Assembly: GCA_028274465.1 (NCBI GenBank)
Contig: CM051457.1
Location: forward strand, 30,539,313-30,603,312
Length of the DNA: 64,000 nt
Direction: 5' to 3'
Source: Plantago ovata
Lineage: Eukaryota; Streptophyta; Magnoliopsida; Lamiales; Plantaginaceae
Part shown: piece after piece, positions 46,525 through 59,800 of the stretch
How the letters are laid out: each line of letters opens with the position of its first letter
How positions within the stretch are numbered: position 1 is the first letter of the stretch
Position numbers and translations under genes: made by a program
Notes under the pieces: model-generated
Seen by the model: the letters and a program-made list of their open reading frames with translations, nothing else
The model's database searches: none
Told to the model about the DNA's origin: nothing

Positions 46525-46995
46525 GAATTAGTGTTGTTAAACGAGCCAAGTATTGTTAAACTTGGCTCGAGCTCAAATAACATTCAAACAATGTTTAGAC
46601 TCGACTCGTTAAGCAAAAAGCAAAAAATAACTAAAGGCTCAAACTCAAGCTATAATATAAACAAATTAGCATCCACAGTGAAAGAGTAATTAAAGTCTAA
46701 CAAAAGTTAAACATACACAAATCAAGGTGGGCTTATGGGCTTGATTGAAAATGTAAGTTATAAAGACAGGTTGGGGGTCGAACCCCGACATAGGCACTTA
46801 GGATATTTGAAATTATAAGGTGGTTAAAGAGTAGTGTAGGACAGTAAGAGTATGTTAGATTGACCGTTTCAGGACAAAAAGAGCCTAATGAGCCGAGTCA
46901 AGTATTTATTAAGACGAGCCGAACTCGGATCATTAACAATTCGAGCATAAATTTAACCTCGGATTTGGCTCGAAAATTTTGTTAAGCGACTCAAA
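46525..46995. mobile_element. Possible inverted-repeat element (ACGAGCC ends) holding SINE copy 2
   Basis: TTAAACGAGCCAAGTATTG and CTTGGCTCGAGCTC at the left are answered by GACGAGCCGAACTCGG and TTCGAGC at the right. At 46745-46880 lies the second copy of the SINE-like repeat, with GGGTCGAACCCC, GGATATTTGAAATTATAAGG and TTAGATTGACCGTTT. The outer element is only weakly defined. Confidence 0.35.
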
Positions 46996-47703
46996 CTCAA
47001 ATCCTAACGAAGCGAATTGAATATTCGAAAAGGCTTCACCAGTCTGAACCCATCCGTTTGGAAATGTATTGAGAAATGGCCGAATTAACTGCGAGTCAGG
47101 GGTGTTTTCATCCAAGCCCAGAAGTAGTTAAAATTTGACCTGCCATACCAAGAAGACATTCAATATTAACGTTCCTTGGCCAAACAAAACAAACTCGTGC
47201 TGTGCAGACATAAAAACTGAGTCCTCATTATACTTTTTGACCACTGCCCTTTTGCCCCCTCCCTCCTCCCTTTGGTAACTGAGTACTTAGTAAACTAATC
47301 TCACTCCTTAATCTTGCAATAAAGCTGTCTTGTTATTAAAAAAAAAACAAAAAATCGGTGATTAAGCACCGCTTGTTAAACAAATCTCTGATTAATTGCT
47401 CTGCATCAACTAAGAAAATGTCTGTTCTTGACAAAACAAAATGCCACCTCACTTCACATTGGTGCATAATTCCAAAACCTCCAAGTGAAAACACTCTAAA
47501 CATAGCACATGGCTCTCCCCCATAATTTAACCTTCTTCTACTACTACTACCACTGTATTAATTTAAGAATAATGTGCCAATAATAATGGCAAAAGAACCT
47601 ACATGCATTTATACCAAATTATAATATTCAAAAAACAAAACTAAAAATAAATAAATGAATAAATTTATTTATTTTTGCTTCACACCTTTGCACCTTCCTT
47701 CCA

Positions 47704-47709
47704 TATATA
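47704..47709 (+). promoter_or_regulatory. Putative TATA box of the GH9C gene
   Basis: TATATA lies 175 bp upstream of the start codon and is followed by a CT-rich leader (47715-47775) typical of plant 5' UTRs. From 45130 to 47700 upstream there is no other gene. Confidence 0.5.
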
Positions 47710-47883
47710 CAGCCTTCACTTCTCTACTTTTCCTCCAAACCCCTTCACTCTCTCCTCTTCTCTTCTACATTTAGCTCTGTTTTAGTTTCTCACAGGCTTT
47801 CATCAAACACATAGTAAACACAAATACAGAAACTCAAAGCACAACACATTTTAGGTTGAAACAACAAGTTAAAGAAAAGCACA

Positions 47884-50800
47884 ATGAAGAAATGCATGTT
47901 GTTTTTGGTACTTAGTTTTTTACTTCCTTTAACAATGGCTGCCCATGACTATGGGCAAGCTCTGAGCAAGAGCATTCTGTTCTTTGAGGCACAGAGATCT
48001 GGTTACTTGCCAAGTACCCAGAGAGTTCAGTGGAGGGGTAACTCTGGCCTTGCTGATGGCAAAATCAATGGGGTATGTATGCTTTTTTGTTTTCTTACTA
48101 CAGAGTGTTGGACTTTTATGTTAAATAATTTTTTAAGTTGGGGGCTGACAGTAATATTTGGGAAAATTCAGGTGGATCTGGTTGGAGGATATTATGATGC
48201 AGGTGATAATGTGAAATTTGGGCTCCCAATGGCTTTTACTGTGACTATGATGTCTTGGAGTATTATCGAGTATGGGACTCAAATGAGCTCTAGTGGTGAA
48301 CTTAGACATGCTCTTGATGCTGTTAAGTGGGGTACTGATTATCTCATTAAAGCTCACCCCGAACCTAATGTTCTCTATGGAGAGGTATACTTAACCTACC
48401 CTTTTTTCCCTTACTTTTTAGATATAATGTTACAACTATAATAATGATACTTTTAATACTTTAAAATCGAACATGTTACATCTTGGTTATGATTATGAGT
48501 GTCTCAACTACAAAACACACTATACTATAAACTTGACATGATACAATGTGACACAATACTCCAATATTGATATTTATATTGACAATATTGTAATGGGTTA
48601 AATCATTTAATACACTCACTATGTTCCCTGCCTGAAAGTTCTCATTTTGAGTGTCATCATTCGAGTCTAATTTGATTACAAATTATATGAATTAGATTTA
48701 AAATGAATATTATATGATACTCGATGAATAATTTAATAAATTGTGGTAATTGGAGTTATATACTTTATGTCTAAACAGTGACAATTTGTCTCAAAGGGGT
48801 CATTAGTGTCATTATACTGTTCGCCGAATGGGGCCTTTTATAGTTATTGTCCTTTTCAATGTACTATTGGATGGAAGTTGTGCACATTAAATAATTACAA
48901 TTCCAAGTTTAGTTTAAAAAGTTTAATTTAAGTTTAAATTGTAGTGATTGGCTTATTATTACATACTTTTGGTAAAATACTTGTAGTTAAATGTAACAAA
49001 TTGATGTGGACATTTAGGTGGGAGATGGAAACACAGACCACTACTGTTGGCAAAGACCCGAAGACATGACCACTTCTAGAACTGCTTACAAAATCGACAC
49101 CAGCCACCCCGGATCCGACCTCGCTGGAGAAACCGCGGCGGCAATGGCAGCTGCGTCGATTGTCTTCCGTCGCTTCGATGCCGCCTACTCGGAGGAGCTC
49201 CTAAAACATGCCTATCAGGTACAACTATGAGCCAATTTAATTTGGGTTAGTAAGTGGGTGCGCATTTTAGCGGTTTCGGGATGCGTAAGATAGTCAAAGG
49301 CAAGCAGTTATTAGGCAGTTACGCTACGGTCAGCTTTTTTTTTGTCAGGTAGGTTGTTGTCGGTGCATTATAGCGTTGAGGCCCACTGTGAAACTGAACA
49401 CTGTGCGGCGCATTTTAGCAAACGCACCCTTCACTCCCTTACAAAATCACCTTGTCGAGTAGTACAACCTCCAATTTTTTATTAATTGACATTTACTTTT
49501 ACAACAAAATTTTACACCTGAAAATATATTTTCACTTAAAACCCTATAATAAGTTATATTTAATTAATATTGCAAGGGTCGAATATTTACCCGTTCCTTT
49601 GATCTAAAGTTACCAATAACCAAACAAGTTATGTACTTAAATTCAAACACGAATTACTACTGGTCAAATATGACACATCTAACAACACTATATAAAATCA
49701 TAATCTCGGTTTATTCGACACTACAAGATGCGGTAGTATCATTTTTTAATCAAACTGGTACATTTCTTTTTTCTTTTTCTAAACCACATTTAGGTTGATT
49801 TTAATAATTTAAATGTGGTTTAAAAAAACAATTTAAAAATGTGAATTTAGGTGTGAAATGAATAAATGAGAAGGTAAAAATGTTTCGGCGCATAAATGCG
49901 AACATGTGGTGGGGATCAAAATCTCGCCTTATATCACGGGACTGTCTCTTTCTCTCTCTCCTCTAAACCTAGCTGATCTGTCCCATTCTAAATCAATCTC
50001 AGCCGTTAATCGTATGGTCCACAATGGCCCACCACCACGTGATCACTGTGTCTTGCGGATTTACACATTTACCATTCCTTAACTATTTTTTAATTTTTTT
50101 AATTTCAGCTGTTTGATTTCGCGGACAAGTACAGGGGCAAATATGACAGCAGCATATCTATTGCCCAGAAGTACTACCGATCAGTCAGTGGATACTCCGT
50201 ATGTGATTACACCACCACCCTTTTCTTCATTTTTCAATTAACTTAATTATAAAATAATAAATATATTGACTGACTATTTTTTAATTTTATTATCAGGATG
50301 AATTACTTTGGGCAGCAGCATGGATGTACAAGGCAACAAGCAACAAGTACTACTTGGATTACTTGGGCAACAATGCTAATGCACTTGGAGGAACTGGTTG
50401 GGCCATGACTGAGTTTGGCTGGGATGTCAAGTATGCTGGTGTCCAGACCTTGGTTGCTAAGGTACATTTGTTCCCCCCACATTACTTTTTATAAAAGTCT
50501 TCATAAAACGTAACATACTTATTTTGGTCAAATGATCAAGTAGCTGATATGCTCGCGTTCAACAACGTAGGCTAATTGGACACATATTACATATAAGATG
50601 GATTTCTTTCGGTTGCTAATATGGGTTTACATGTTCTTGCAGTTCTTGATGGCAGGGCAAGCAGGACAACATGCATCAGTGTTTGAAGAGTACCAAGAGA
50701 AGGCTGATTTTTTCATGTGTTCATGCCTTGGCAAAGGCACGCGTAACGCGCAAAGAACTCCAGGAGGCCTTATTTTCAGGCAAAGATGGAACAACATGCA

Positions 50801-51940
50801 GTTTGTCACCAGTGCTTCATTCCTCATGACAGTCTACTCTGATTATCTCACCTCTGCTGGAAAGTCGATCAGATGTTCCGGTGGCAACGTGTCACCTTCT
50901 GAGCTTCTTGCTTTTGCTCAATCTCAGGTGAAAATGCCAAACTATTTGACCATGCTGTTGTGTTTTTATTGATCTGCTAGAAGCTAACTGAGTTCTTGTT
51001 TTAGGTGGACTACATTCTTGGTGACAACCCACGAGCCACGAGTTACATGGTTGGTTATGGAAACAATTACCCTCAACAAGTGCACCACAGGGCGTCCTCC
51101 ATTGTGTCGTACAAGAAGGATCCTTCTTTCGTGACCTGCAGGGGAGGGTACGCCACTTGGTTCAACAGAAAGGCAAGCGATCCTAATCAACTTACCGGTG
51201 CCATTGTTGGTGGCCCTGATGCATATGACAATTTTGCTGATCAAAGAGACAATTACGAGCAAACCGAGCCTGCTACTTACAACAATGCCCCCCTTATGGG
51301 TATATTGGCAAGACTACATGCTGGTCACAGTGGCTATAACCAGCTTCTTCCAGGTTTGTTACATCAAACAAATTCGATTTGCCGATTTTTGCTTCTGTGT
51401 TATGTTGTTCTGCAGCATATTGATGATTTTTGTTTTATCTTGATCCCCAGTTGAGCTACCTGCAATGAAGCCCATTGCTGCTAACCCAAAACCAGTTGCA
51501 ACTCCAGTCGCGAAGCCAGTTGCAACCCCAGTTGAAAAACGAGCTCCAGGTACACTATTCTGCTTCCAACATATATGGTTCTCTAGAACTGTCCTGATTA
51601 GTCCATAATGTAACTAACATAAAGAGTTCTTGTTTATGCAGCCTCAAATGCCAGCCCAATTGCTATAAGCCAGAAATTGACCAAATCATGGGTTCAGAAT
51701 GGAAAGACTTACTACAGATACTCAACGACGATTACTAACAAATCCTCAAAGAACTTGAATAACTTGAAGCTTTACATTTCCAAGCTCTACGGTCCCATAT
51801 GGGGTCTAACAAAGTCCGGTGATTCATACTTCTTACCTTCATGGATGAAATCTTTGCCTGCTGGAAAAAGCATTGAGTTTGTTTATATCCACTCGGCTAC
51901 TCCAGCAGAGGTTTCTGTATCAAGCTACACTCTTGTTTAG
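47884..51940 (+). CDS. GH9C2-like: GH9 class C endo-1,4-beta-glucanase with CBM49
   Basis: A secreted cellulase of 629 residues that hydrolyses beta-1,4-glucan in the wall. Nine exons: 47884-48072, 48172-48384, 49018-49218, 50109-50198, 50297-50461, 50643-50927, 51005-51353, 51451-51549, 51642-51940; all junctions are GT-AG and in phase. A signal peptide covers residues 1-19 or so ([15 protein letters not shown]). The GH9 domain starts at [10 protein letters not shown]. It carries the nucleophile/base motif [11 protein letters not shown] (Asp72, Asp75), the His signature QQVHHRASS (about 406-413), and [18 protein letters not shown] with Asp460 and catalytic acid Glu469. A Pro/Ala/Val linker (about 500-535) joins a C-terminal CBM49 ([20 protein letters not shown] to the end). 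Signal peptide, GH9, linker and CBM49 define class C, and the length fits. It ends 1.9 kb from the convergent LACS gene. The copy looks intact. Confidence 0.95.
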
Positions 51941-52474
51941 TAAAAAGAGTGTACTTTATCACAACTCACTTGGTTTTTATTGAGTTTGTGATCAAGGTTT
52001 GTGCAGTTATACAAGAAATTGTGTGAAAAGTTACTGAAGTTTCAAGTCCCTGTTGATTTGTGGTCTTGGTGGTACTTCAAATGAAATTACTAAGGTAAAT
52101 AAGTTTGGATATTGGAAGAAGAAAGGAGCGACGAGACGATTTAAACTGGTGCTCATCCTCTTTCTTCTCCGGTTTACCAGTCACCGTGTACTTTGGAGAA
52201 GAAACAGATATGGAGAAAAGAGATGATGGCAATGAGAAGTCAAGAAGATTAACTTCTCAACAGGATTTAGTAGTATTTTTTGCTTTTAGTTGTACTTCAA
52301 AGCAGGCTTGAGTTTCTTTTTGTGATGCCATCTTTTGTGTTTGATGTTGTATGCTCTACAGCATTTACTATTATTATTCCCTATGAATATAATTTATGTA
52401 TTTGTGCAAAAATTACTAGTTTATGTTGCTATGTTTCTTATTTGGTTTCCGTATCAAGATCAGTGTCCAAATGA

Positions 52475-52582
52475 CAGCTTAAGAACTCCTATGAACATAA
52501 GTTTTGTTGCCAATTCTAAAATTTCAGCTTTCCTCTTCTCCAGTTCTCACAACTCCCGTTCAATATAGGAGTTCTTAAGCTG
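52475..52582. repeat. Perfect 18-bp inverted repeat in GH9C 3' flank
   Basis: CAGCTTAAGAACTCCTAT (52475-52492) is the exact reverse complement of 52565-52582, and the stem continues past a small bulge with GAAC/GTTC. The loop is about 70 nt. It lies about 0.5 kb after the GH9C stop codon. It could be a small MITE or an RNA hairpin. Confidence 0.8.
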
Positions 52583-53849
52583 AAAAGTTGGATTGTTCAT
52601 CAAAGGCATGATTTTCAACAACGCGGGGCTTGTTGCTCTGCTGCCAAGTTGGGCAATTTCAACCCCACCTGATGTAAAATGTGTAACATTTTCATGGTGA
52701 TGGACCTTAATAATTTGGCCAAGATGCCCAGATAAGCTGAACCGCCACCAGCTAAACTTCCAACTTGATGAAGCTCAAGATAAACTTGCTCATTGTAACA
52801 TGAGGCCAATGGTTTTTCTTTCTTTTTCTTTTAGAGGAAAATGAGACCAACGATGAGAATCATCATCATGTTTGAAATTTGAATCAAAGTTCAGTTTGCA
52901 AGCCGTGCAACATTAGTTTGTGGGGATTCTTGTCCTGGGCAACATTTGTAAGTCACAACACGGTTATGCTGCAGGTCACTAAGGAAGGACGATATTGAAT
53001 TTTGTAGTGCAATTCCGACCAGCCAATTTACGAAAGTACCTCAATTGGTCAATGTGGTTCACATAGTACCCAAATTAGAGCCATGGTACTAAAATTAAAC
53101 ATGTCGGATTCTGGAGTATCAAAAATGAATTTTACCCTATGAAGTAGTGTTTGCGCACACAAATTTGACAATTTCAATGTAGGAGGTACCATCTACAAAT
53201 CTGAGATGTTCTTTGTGGACAACAAACTAAAGAAATGCAATTCACAACGACTACAAGGTCAAGGATGATGCAATAGTACTTCTCAACCCGTTGGGAGTAG
53301 GTCTCCTGGGAGACGGACAAACATTAAAAGTTAAAAAGAACCGTCTGCCACAAAGTTTCGTTCTCCGTCTTATAGACCTTTATTAATACAAAACCACTCA
53401 ATTATATTCATATACCATCAGTTTTGAGAGCGCATTTACACCGGCATCTCTTCACGTAAATAATTCATTTACTGAGACTGAAGCCACCAACTAAAAAGAT
53501 GGGGGAAATCCACGCAACAAAGAACATCACTTGTATTGACTACGACAATAGGAAGTAGGGAAATGGTACTGATTCAAGAAATAAAAACAGTCAACTTCGT
53601 TGCCAATATAAGAGTACCAGGTTGCCTTCTAGAATCATATCATGGAACATTAACATAAATAGAAGTTATACCATCATAAATTAGAATTTAGATACAATAA
53701 ATCAATCCAGCAGCCATATCTATATACAATCCAAAATGGAGGATTTTGCAGGAGAGCAAAAGTATAAAACCCATAAATTAATCACTCCAAAACAATGATG
53801 TCATGAGCTCTTAAGGATCCCCTGCAGAATGCGCCTTTATACTATTCTT
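52583..53849. other. Intergenic region between convergent genes
   Basis: Contains GGTACTAAAATTAAACATG-type repeat sequence near 53030-53140 and a GGTCTCCTGGGAGACGG inverted motif at about 53300. No gene is seen. Confidence 0.4.
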
Positions 53850-56800
53850 CTATTTAGCACCCTTGTACATATTGTCAATGACACCCTGTCCAAAATAGAG
53901 TACAAGCGTTAGATGATTATACATACTAATAACAAATATTACCCCCTCTGTTTCGAAAAATTGTATAACCCCTCCCCAGCACACCTTTTGTGTACTTACT
54001 GTAACATTTTACTAACAGGTAAGTGGTAGCAGTAGGGGTAACAGGTAAGTGGTAACAGTAGGGGCAATAAGGTTAGGCTAGTAGCTACATGGTTTACAGT
54101 ATTTTAACTAATACATAATTAAAATTTCAAACCAGAAAGGCCAGCGGCTTCGTAAAAACCGAGTGCTTGAAAACTTGAATATTACTATTGACTAATATAA
54201 GGAAAGCAAAATCTATGTATACAGCTCAGTTTAGAGAACTAGAAATAAAAAAGAATCTCATTCTTTTTTTCAGGAGGTCAAGGATAACCAATAACGAACC
54301 TGGTAGTACTTGAGCAATTGGGGTCTTTTCTTCTTAAACGTTGGTGTTATAAGATCCCGCTCCATGTCAAAAGGCACAGGATCAAGGTGCACGGCTTTAA
54401 TGAACTCAAAGCCTTTCAACTGCAATAAGAACATCTAGTTTTAGGAACACAGTTGACAAGAACCTACAGGTACTAGAGAATTGAGATGCGCTAGCAAAAC
54501 TGGTCTGATGTAAGACAGAGAGGTGCCAAAAACGAAAAAACAATAACCTTCTTTTCTTTTCCTATTCTTGAAAGCTCCCCAAGAAAGTATTCTTTCACTT
54601 TGGGATTTTCGCAAAGGGCATCGAAGTCTCCAGATATTCCATTCTGTTCAGACCACCGCTCCACAGCTTCCTTCCTTGGGTTGATAACAGCAATAAGAAA
54701 AGACTCGAAGCTGTTTCCATAAACCCAGATCTGCATTCGAAACAATATGCAATTTCAATAGCAGCAGATTTCGCAATGAAAAGTGCAAGTTAGAGATGAT
54801 CCCAGTGTAATGTCCCTGCAAACCATGTATATATAGTTATCCTAACTCTCCATATTCTGTGAGAATCTATTCACATCATATCCCATAAAAAAACACATTC
54901 TGATAAAGAGGTTCAGGGAATAGAGTATATTTGAAACACCATATTAGATGAAGAAGATATATTATAGCATTCTTTATTTGCCATTTTCGCTCTCTATATG
55001 TGTGGGTGTATGTTACAATAAGTAACTTTGTAGGTATCAACCCACGAGTAAAGCAATTATGTCATAAACTCAAATTCACACCACATAAATACAATGTAAA
55101 TATACTTTAAATTTTTAAATATCAGCTAACATATTTACCGATTCAATATCTGGAACTTGACCATAGATATTTTCCAAATTCTCCACTGCAACATACTCTC
55201 CTTGTGAGAGCTTGAAAATGTTCTTCTTGCGATCAATGATTTTTAGGCTACCATCTGCTTGCCATTCACCAACATCCCCTAACAAAGAAAAATCCCAAAG
55301 AATCAGTATACAAATGATAAAGTAGTGAACTAAAACTATCATTCTAATATGATGACAGGAAAGCAACCTGTGTGAAACCAGCCATCAACTAAGACTTCTC
55401 TGGTTAGGTCATCACGTTTGTAATAGCCTGAAAATAGAGTGTCCCCTCTTATACATATTTCTCCTCGTGGTGTACTTGAACAGGCATCATAGCCCATTTC
55501 AGGGACAGATTCCAGGCAAACATCCACATTGGGCACTGGGGGCCCGACAGTACCCAACATGCTAAGCTCATCAGGTATGGAAACAAATGTACCAGCACAA
55601 GATTCCGTCAAACCTGCACAAATCAGCAAAAGTTTACATAAATAACCAAAAGTTAAATATCTAGGTTAGATAAATTGAACGAGCATCAACGGATTACAAC
55701 CAAAGGTTGCATAAATAAAAGGTTAGAGTTTGAACTTTGAACAAACAAAAGTTATTGGCGGATAATGAATGGAAATAAAAAAGCTCATAGTTATCGCTTC
55801 TTTTCAACAGAGTGTAAGTAGAGGGGGGATACCAATTTCTTTTTATTTCTTCCCAATTTTAAGAAATCTAACCAAACTCAGAAGAAGATGAGAACAGAAA
55901 CAGTGTGTCACAAGCTGCCAAGTAAAATACATTCCACATAAAAATAACAAATGCACTAAGGTTTCCGTGGACAGACTTATCACAGAGCCACATTGCACAA
56001 ACAAAATGTATTTCAAAACCATCATTGGATTGTAATAATGTGAAAAGGAAGCGTACCATATCCCTGAAGGACATATGAACATGACACCACTCGCAGAAAT
56101 TCTTCAACATGGGGGCAAGAGGTGCTGCCCCAGATAAAATTAGTCTTACTTTGCCTCCCAAGCCTTCTTTTACCTGAGAGCATGCAACATGCAATAATAG
56201 CGGTAGTTAGCTTATGATTAAAATTTAGTAGGTGAAAAAGCTCCAAAACAATAATGGCAATCACCTTGTTGAAAACATATTTGTCACAAAGTGGAGAAGC
56301 CTCAGCATGTTTCAGACCCTTCCTCATATTACTTAGTTTTCTGCCAAATTTGGTAAACATGAATAAATCAATCGATGGTGACTTAGGAACCCACGTAATG
56401 TCATATTACGTCAAACATTTGAGAATCAAAGCTTGAAACGAGTTAATGACAGTGAGCCATTTGACAATGAAATAGTAAGAAACTATTGAACAAGGAAGAA
56501 CTTACAAAGAGTAAGCAAATTTGAACAAGGCATGTTTGATGAATCCTCCAGAAGAAATCTTCTGCTGCAAACCTAAGATATAAACACATAGTAACGATAA
56601 GGAAAACAGAATGGAAATTCATGTTTCTCCAAGACTTCCAGCATTTTACTAGGTACTGAATGTTTTGTATGCTCTCAAGGGAACATGAGCGATTTGAAGA
56701 TAAACAAATTCATCAGCAAATTAACGGCACATTTGTTAATCTTGAAGAAGAAAAATGAGAGCATGGGCAAGAAGATATTTTAAATGGAATACTCCTTTCG

Positions 56801-59800
56801 AATCCACAAATCCATCTCCATCTATTTAGCAGATTAATTATCAATAACAACTTGGTGTCAGGTTCAAGTAGACAAACCTGAATATATTCTATCCAATACC
56901 CGAGGAACTGCACAGAAAATAGTTGGCTTAAGTTCTCCAATATCTTCAACTAACAACTTGACATCCTGCGGCCATGGAAATAACTTGGCATATAAATAAA
57001 TAAAATTATAAAAAAAGGGCATACAAACTATATAGGAGGAAAACCTTACCCCTCGCCAGAAGCCAATTGAGGCCCCGTGATTAATGAAACACTCTTCAAT
57101 GATACGATCAAAAATGTGTGCCAAAGGAAGATATGATAGGTACACATCATTGATAGTCAACTACAAAAAAGACCCAAATTGTAATCTGATATTACTAACA
57201 GGCAGCAGAATTTGAAAATTTAACATTTACATGAGAATGAGTTATATAAAGCAAAGAAAAATAAAGCTGTGTAATTACCGATTGATTCACGCTCCCTAAC
57301 AAACGCTGTACTCCGGCAATTAACGTAACTATGCTGTTGTTAGAAATCATGACACCCTTGGGGTCTCCAGTAGTTCCACTAGTGTACATAATTGTACAAA
57401 TGTCAGTTTTCTTTTTCAGAGGTAGAGCGAAGTGTTCATTCTCTCCCTGCACAATTAAAGGTCACAGGTTTGAAGGAATAAGTTATGCAGGCTAAAAAGT
57501 TATCATATCCATCTAAAGAAACCGAGAAAAGATGAAGTTTTTTTGCCAGATAGACAATATAATCCCGACTTATCAAACCATTCTACATACTGATGTGCAG
57601 CGCAACTTGATGCATGGCAATCATAACAGAACTCCTTATCTAACGCCACACCCCAATTCAAAAGGAACAAAACACATTTTTCAGCAAACAATGATATTCA
57701 AATCTTGTACCACCCCATATTTTCCATAGGGAAAAGCAACTATCATTGTCACTCCACAGAATCCTCAAGGTGGATATAGTTTTGGACCCCATGCTTCACA
57801 TTGGCTACTTCACATTCTATACCAACAGACGAAATATTCCAGTTGGGAGGACTCCGATTTCATGCAAATCTTTCCTATTTTCTTTAGCATAAGTGATTTA
57901 TATTTAACACATTTCATCGAGAAAAAACTCAATCAGCATAGCTGATGCTGAAGTAAGTATTAACCAACATACATGTGGTAGGATGAAGACCATTTAAAAA
58001 TGCAAAAATAATTAGTGAAAATTAATTCCAAAGTATATTTATAAGATGATGACTGGAAACAATGCTGTGTTCCTAGTGCTCTGTGTAGATATTCTTCTCG
58101 CAGGGGCGTTTTGGTATGGAGACCACTGTAGCATGGATCCCCATTCACAACCACGCACATATACGTCTATATGCATTGCACATGTATATGAGCGATGCCA
58201 ATTTAAGATTGTACGCTTACCAGTGACAAGAATTGATCCCACGAATAAATTGTCACCCCAAACTCTTCAGCTTTTTCCTTCTGTTCAGGAGTAACTTTCC
58301 CAAAACTTACAATTGCTGAATTGAGAATAAAAATTTGTCACTTTCATTGAACAAAGAAAATAAAGGTCAAAGAAATAACAGGTCAAAGAAATAACTGTAA
58401 AAGACTCACTTTTCAAAAACTTCGCTGCGCCAGGAAATGTTTTTAACAACTGCAAAACAGAAAATACAGGTTAGCTTTATAGTTGATAGCTGATACACAT
58501 CTCTAGAACATGTTATATGATTCAAAACAGCTGAAACATTACCACCAACACACTCAATAGACAAAACTACTGCATCCTCGCTCAGGTATCAAAATGCAGT
58601 TGATATCATATCCCAGTATTATTTACCAAGACTTGTTAGATACTTAGAATTGGCTGAAATTTCAGTTTACCAAATTATGAGAAACTAAAATGAATATGAA
58701 TATTCCCACTTTTCTACATTAGTACCTCGGATACTTTTTCTCTTCCACGAAAGCAAGAGGAACTTCTGCATGGCATATTATGAATTCGATAGCCCCAGCA
58801 CCTAAATCAACCAAGAACAACCAAAGCAACTAAACATTAATTCTAATACTTTGCAAATGATTTTGGAGCATAGAAGCATGTGGTCTTTTCCCCAGAGAGG
58901 CAGACAGTACGTTACATAATTAAATATAAAATAGGAGAAGTAATACCTAGCGTGTCATACAAAGGGACACAGTAGAGTCCATGAGCATTACATGCCTGCA
59001 TGATTTACGATGAAGTCAGATAGGGTGTGAACCATTTAAATAAAAATTGAATAAGAAAACAATAATTCACATCCCTATATGATTCTTTATTTGGCTCATG
59101 TAGCCCGCCCAATTCATTGGGATAAAGGTGTAATTGTTGTCTAACAGAAATTACCAATCAATACAAAAAAGAGTCAAATTTAGATCGTTTAGTGAAAGAA
59201 GTGGAAGATATTAAATTTCCTTTTTGCATTAATGAAAAACCTAAAAGATTTATCTTTTAGGAAGGCCTCTGTTGTCAAATTGTTTGCCATCACAGAACGC
59301 GGGAGAAGATTAACTGTGATGATAGATTATAAACTAGCTTCCATCATTGATCCAGCATCCAATAAGGAAGACAGACAGATGTAGTGGCAGGGCAATGAAA
59401 GCATAAATGTCATTATTGCATAGTTTTGGATGACAGGACTTGATACATATTCTATTCTTTTATATTAAGTTACCAGATGTGTTAAAACACAGCCAATGGG
59501 TTAATTCTCAAATACAATACAAAGCTGGCCTTAAAAGAAGAAGGCAAGGCGTCCACCAACGGTATAAATGTGACTTAGACAGAGGCAAAATCACAGCTTT
59601 CTTTCAAGAGGAAGAAACATGTGATGAATTTCCTGTTTAGTCGAACAAGTTTACAACTTCCGTTTCTCTGCAAATACTTGGATCAGAAAATGCCGAGTTT
59701 TTTGCCGACAGTTTTAAACTAATACAATGAATTATGTCACCAGCCTCCCACATATTTAGGCTATTCCAATATTAGGTCATAATATTAAGGGTGCACAGAC

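Noticed and set aside
48133-48357. Minus-strand frame opposite the GH9C gene
   Set aside because: It is antisense to exon 2, whose coding content is unambiguous.
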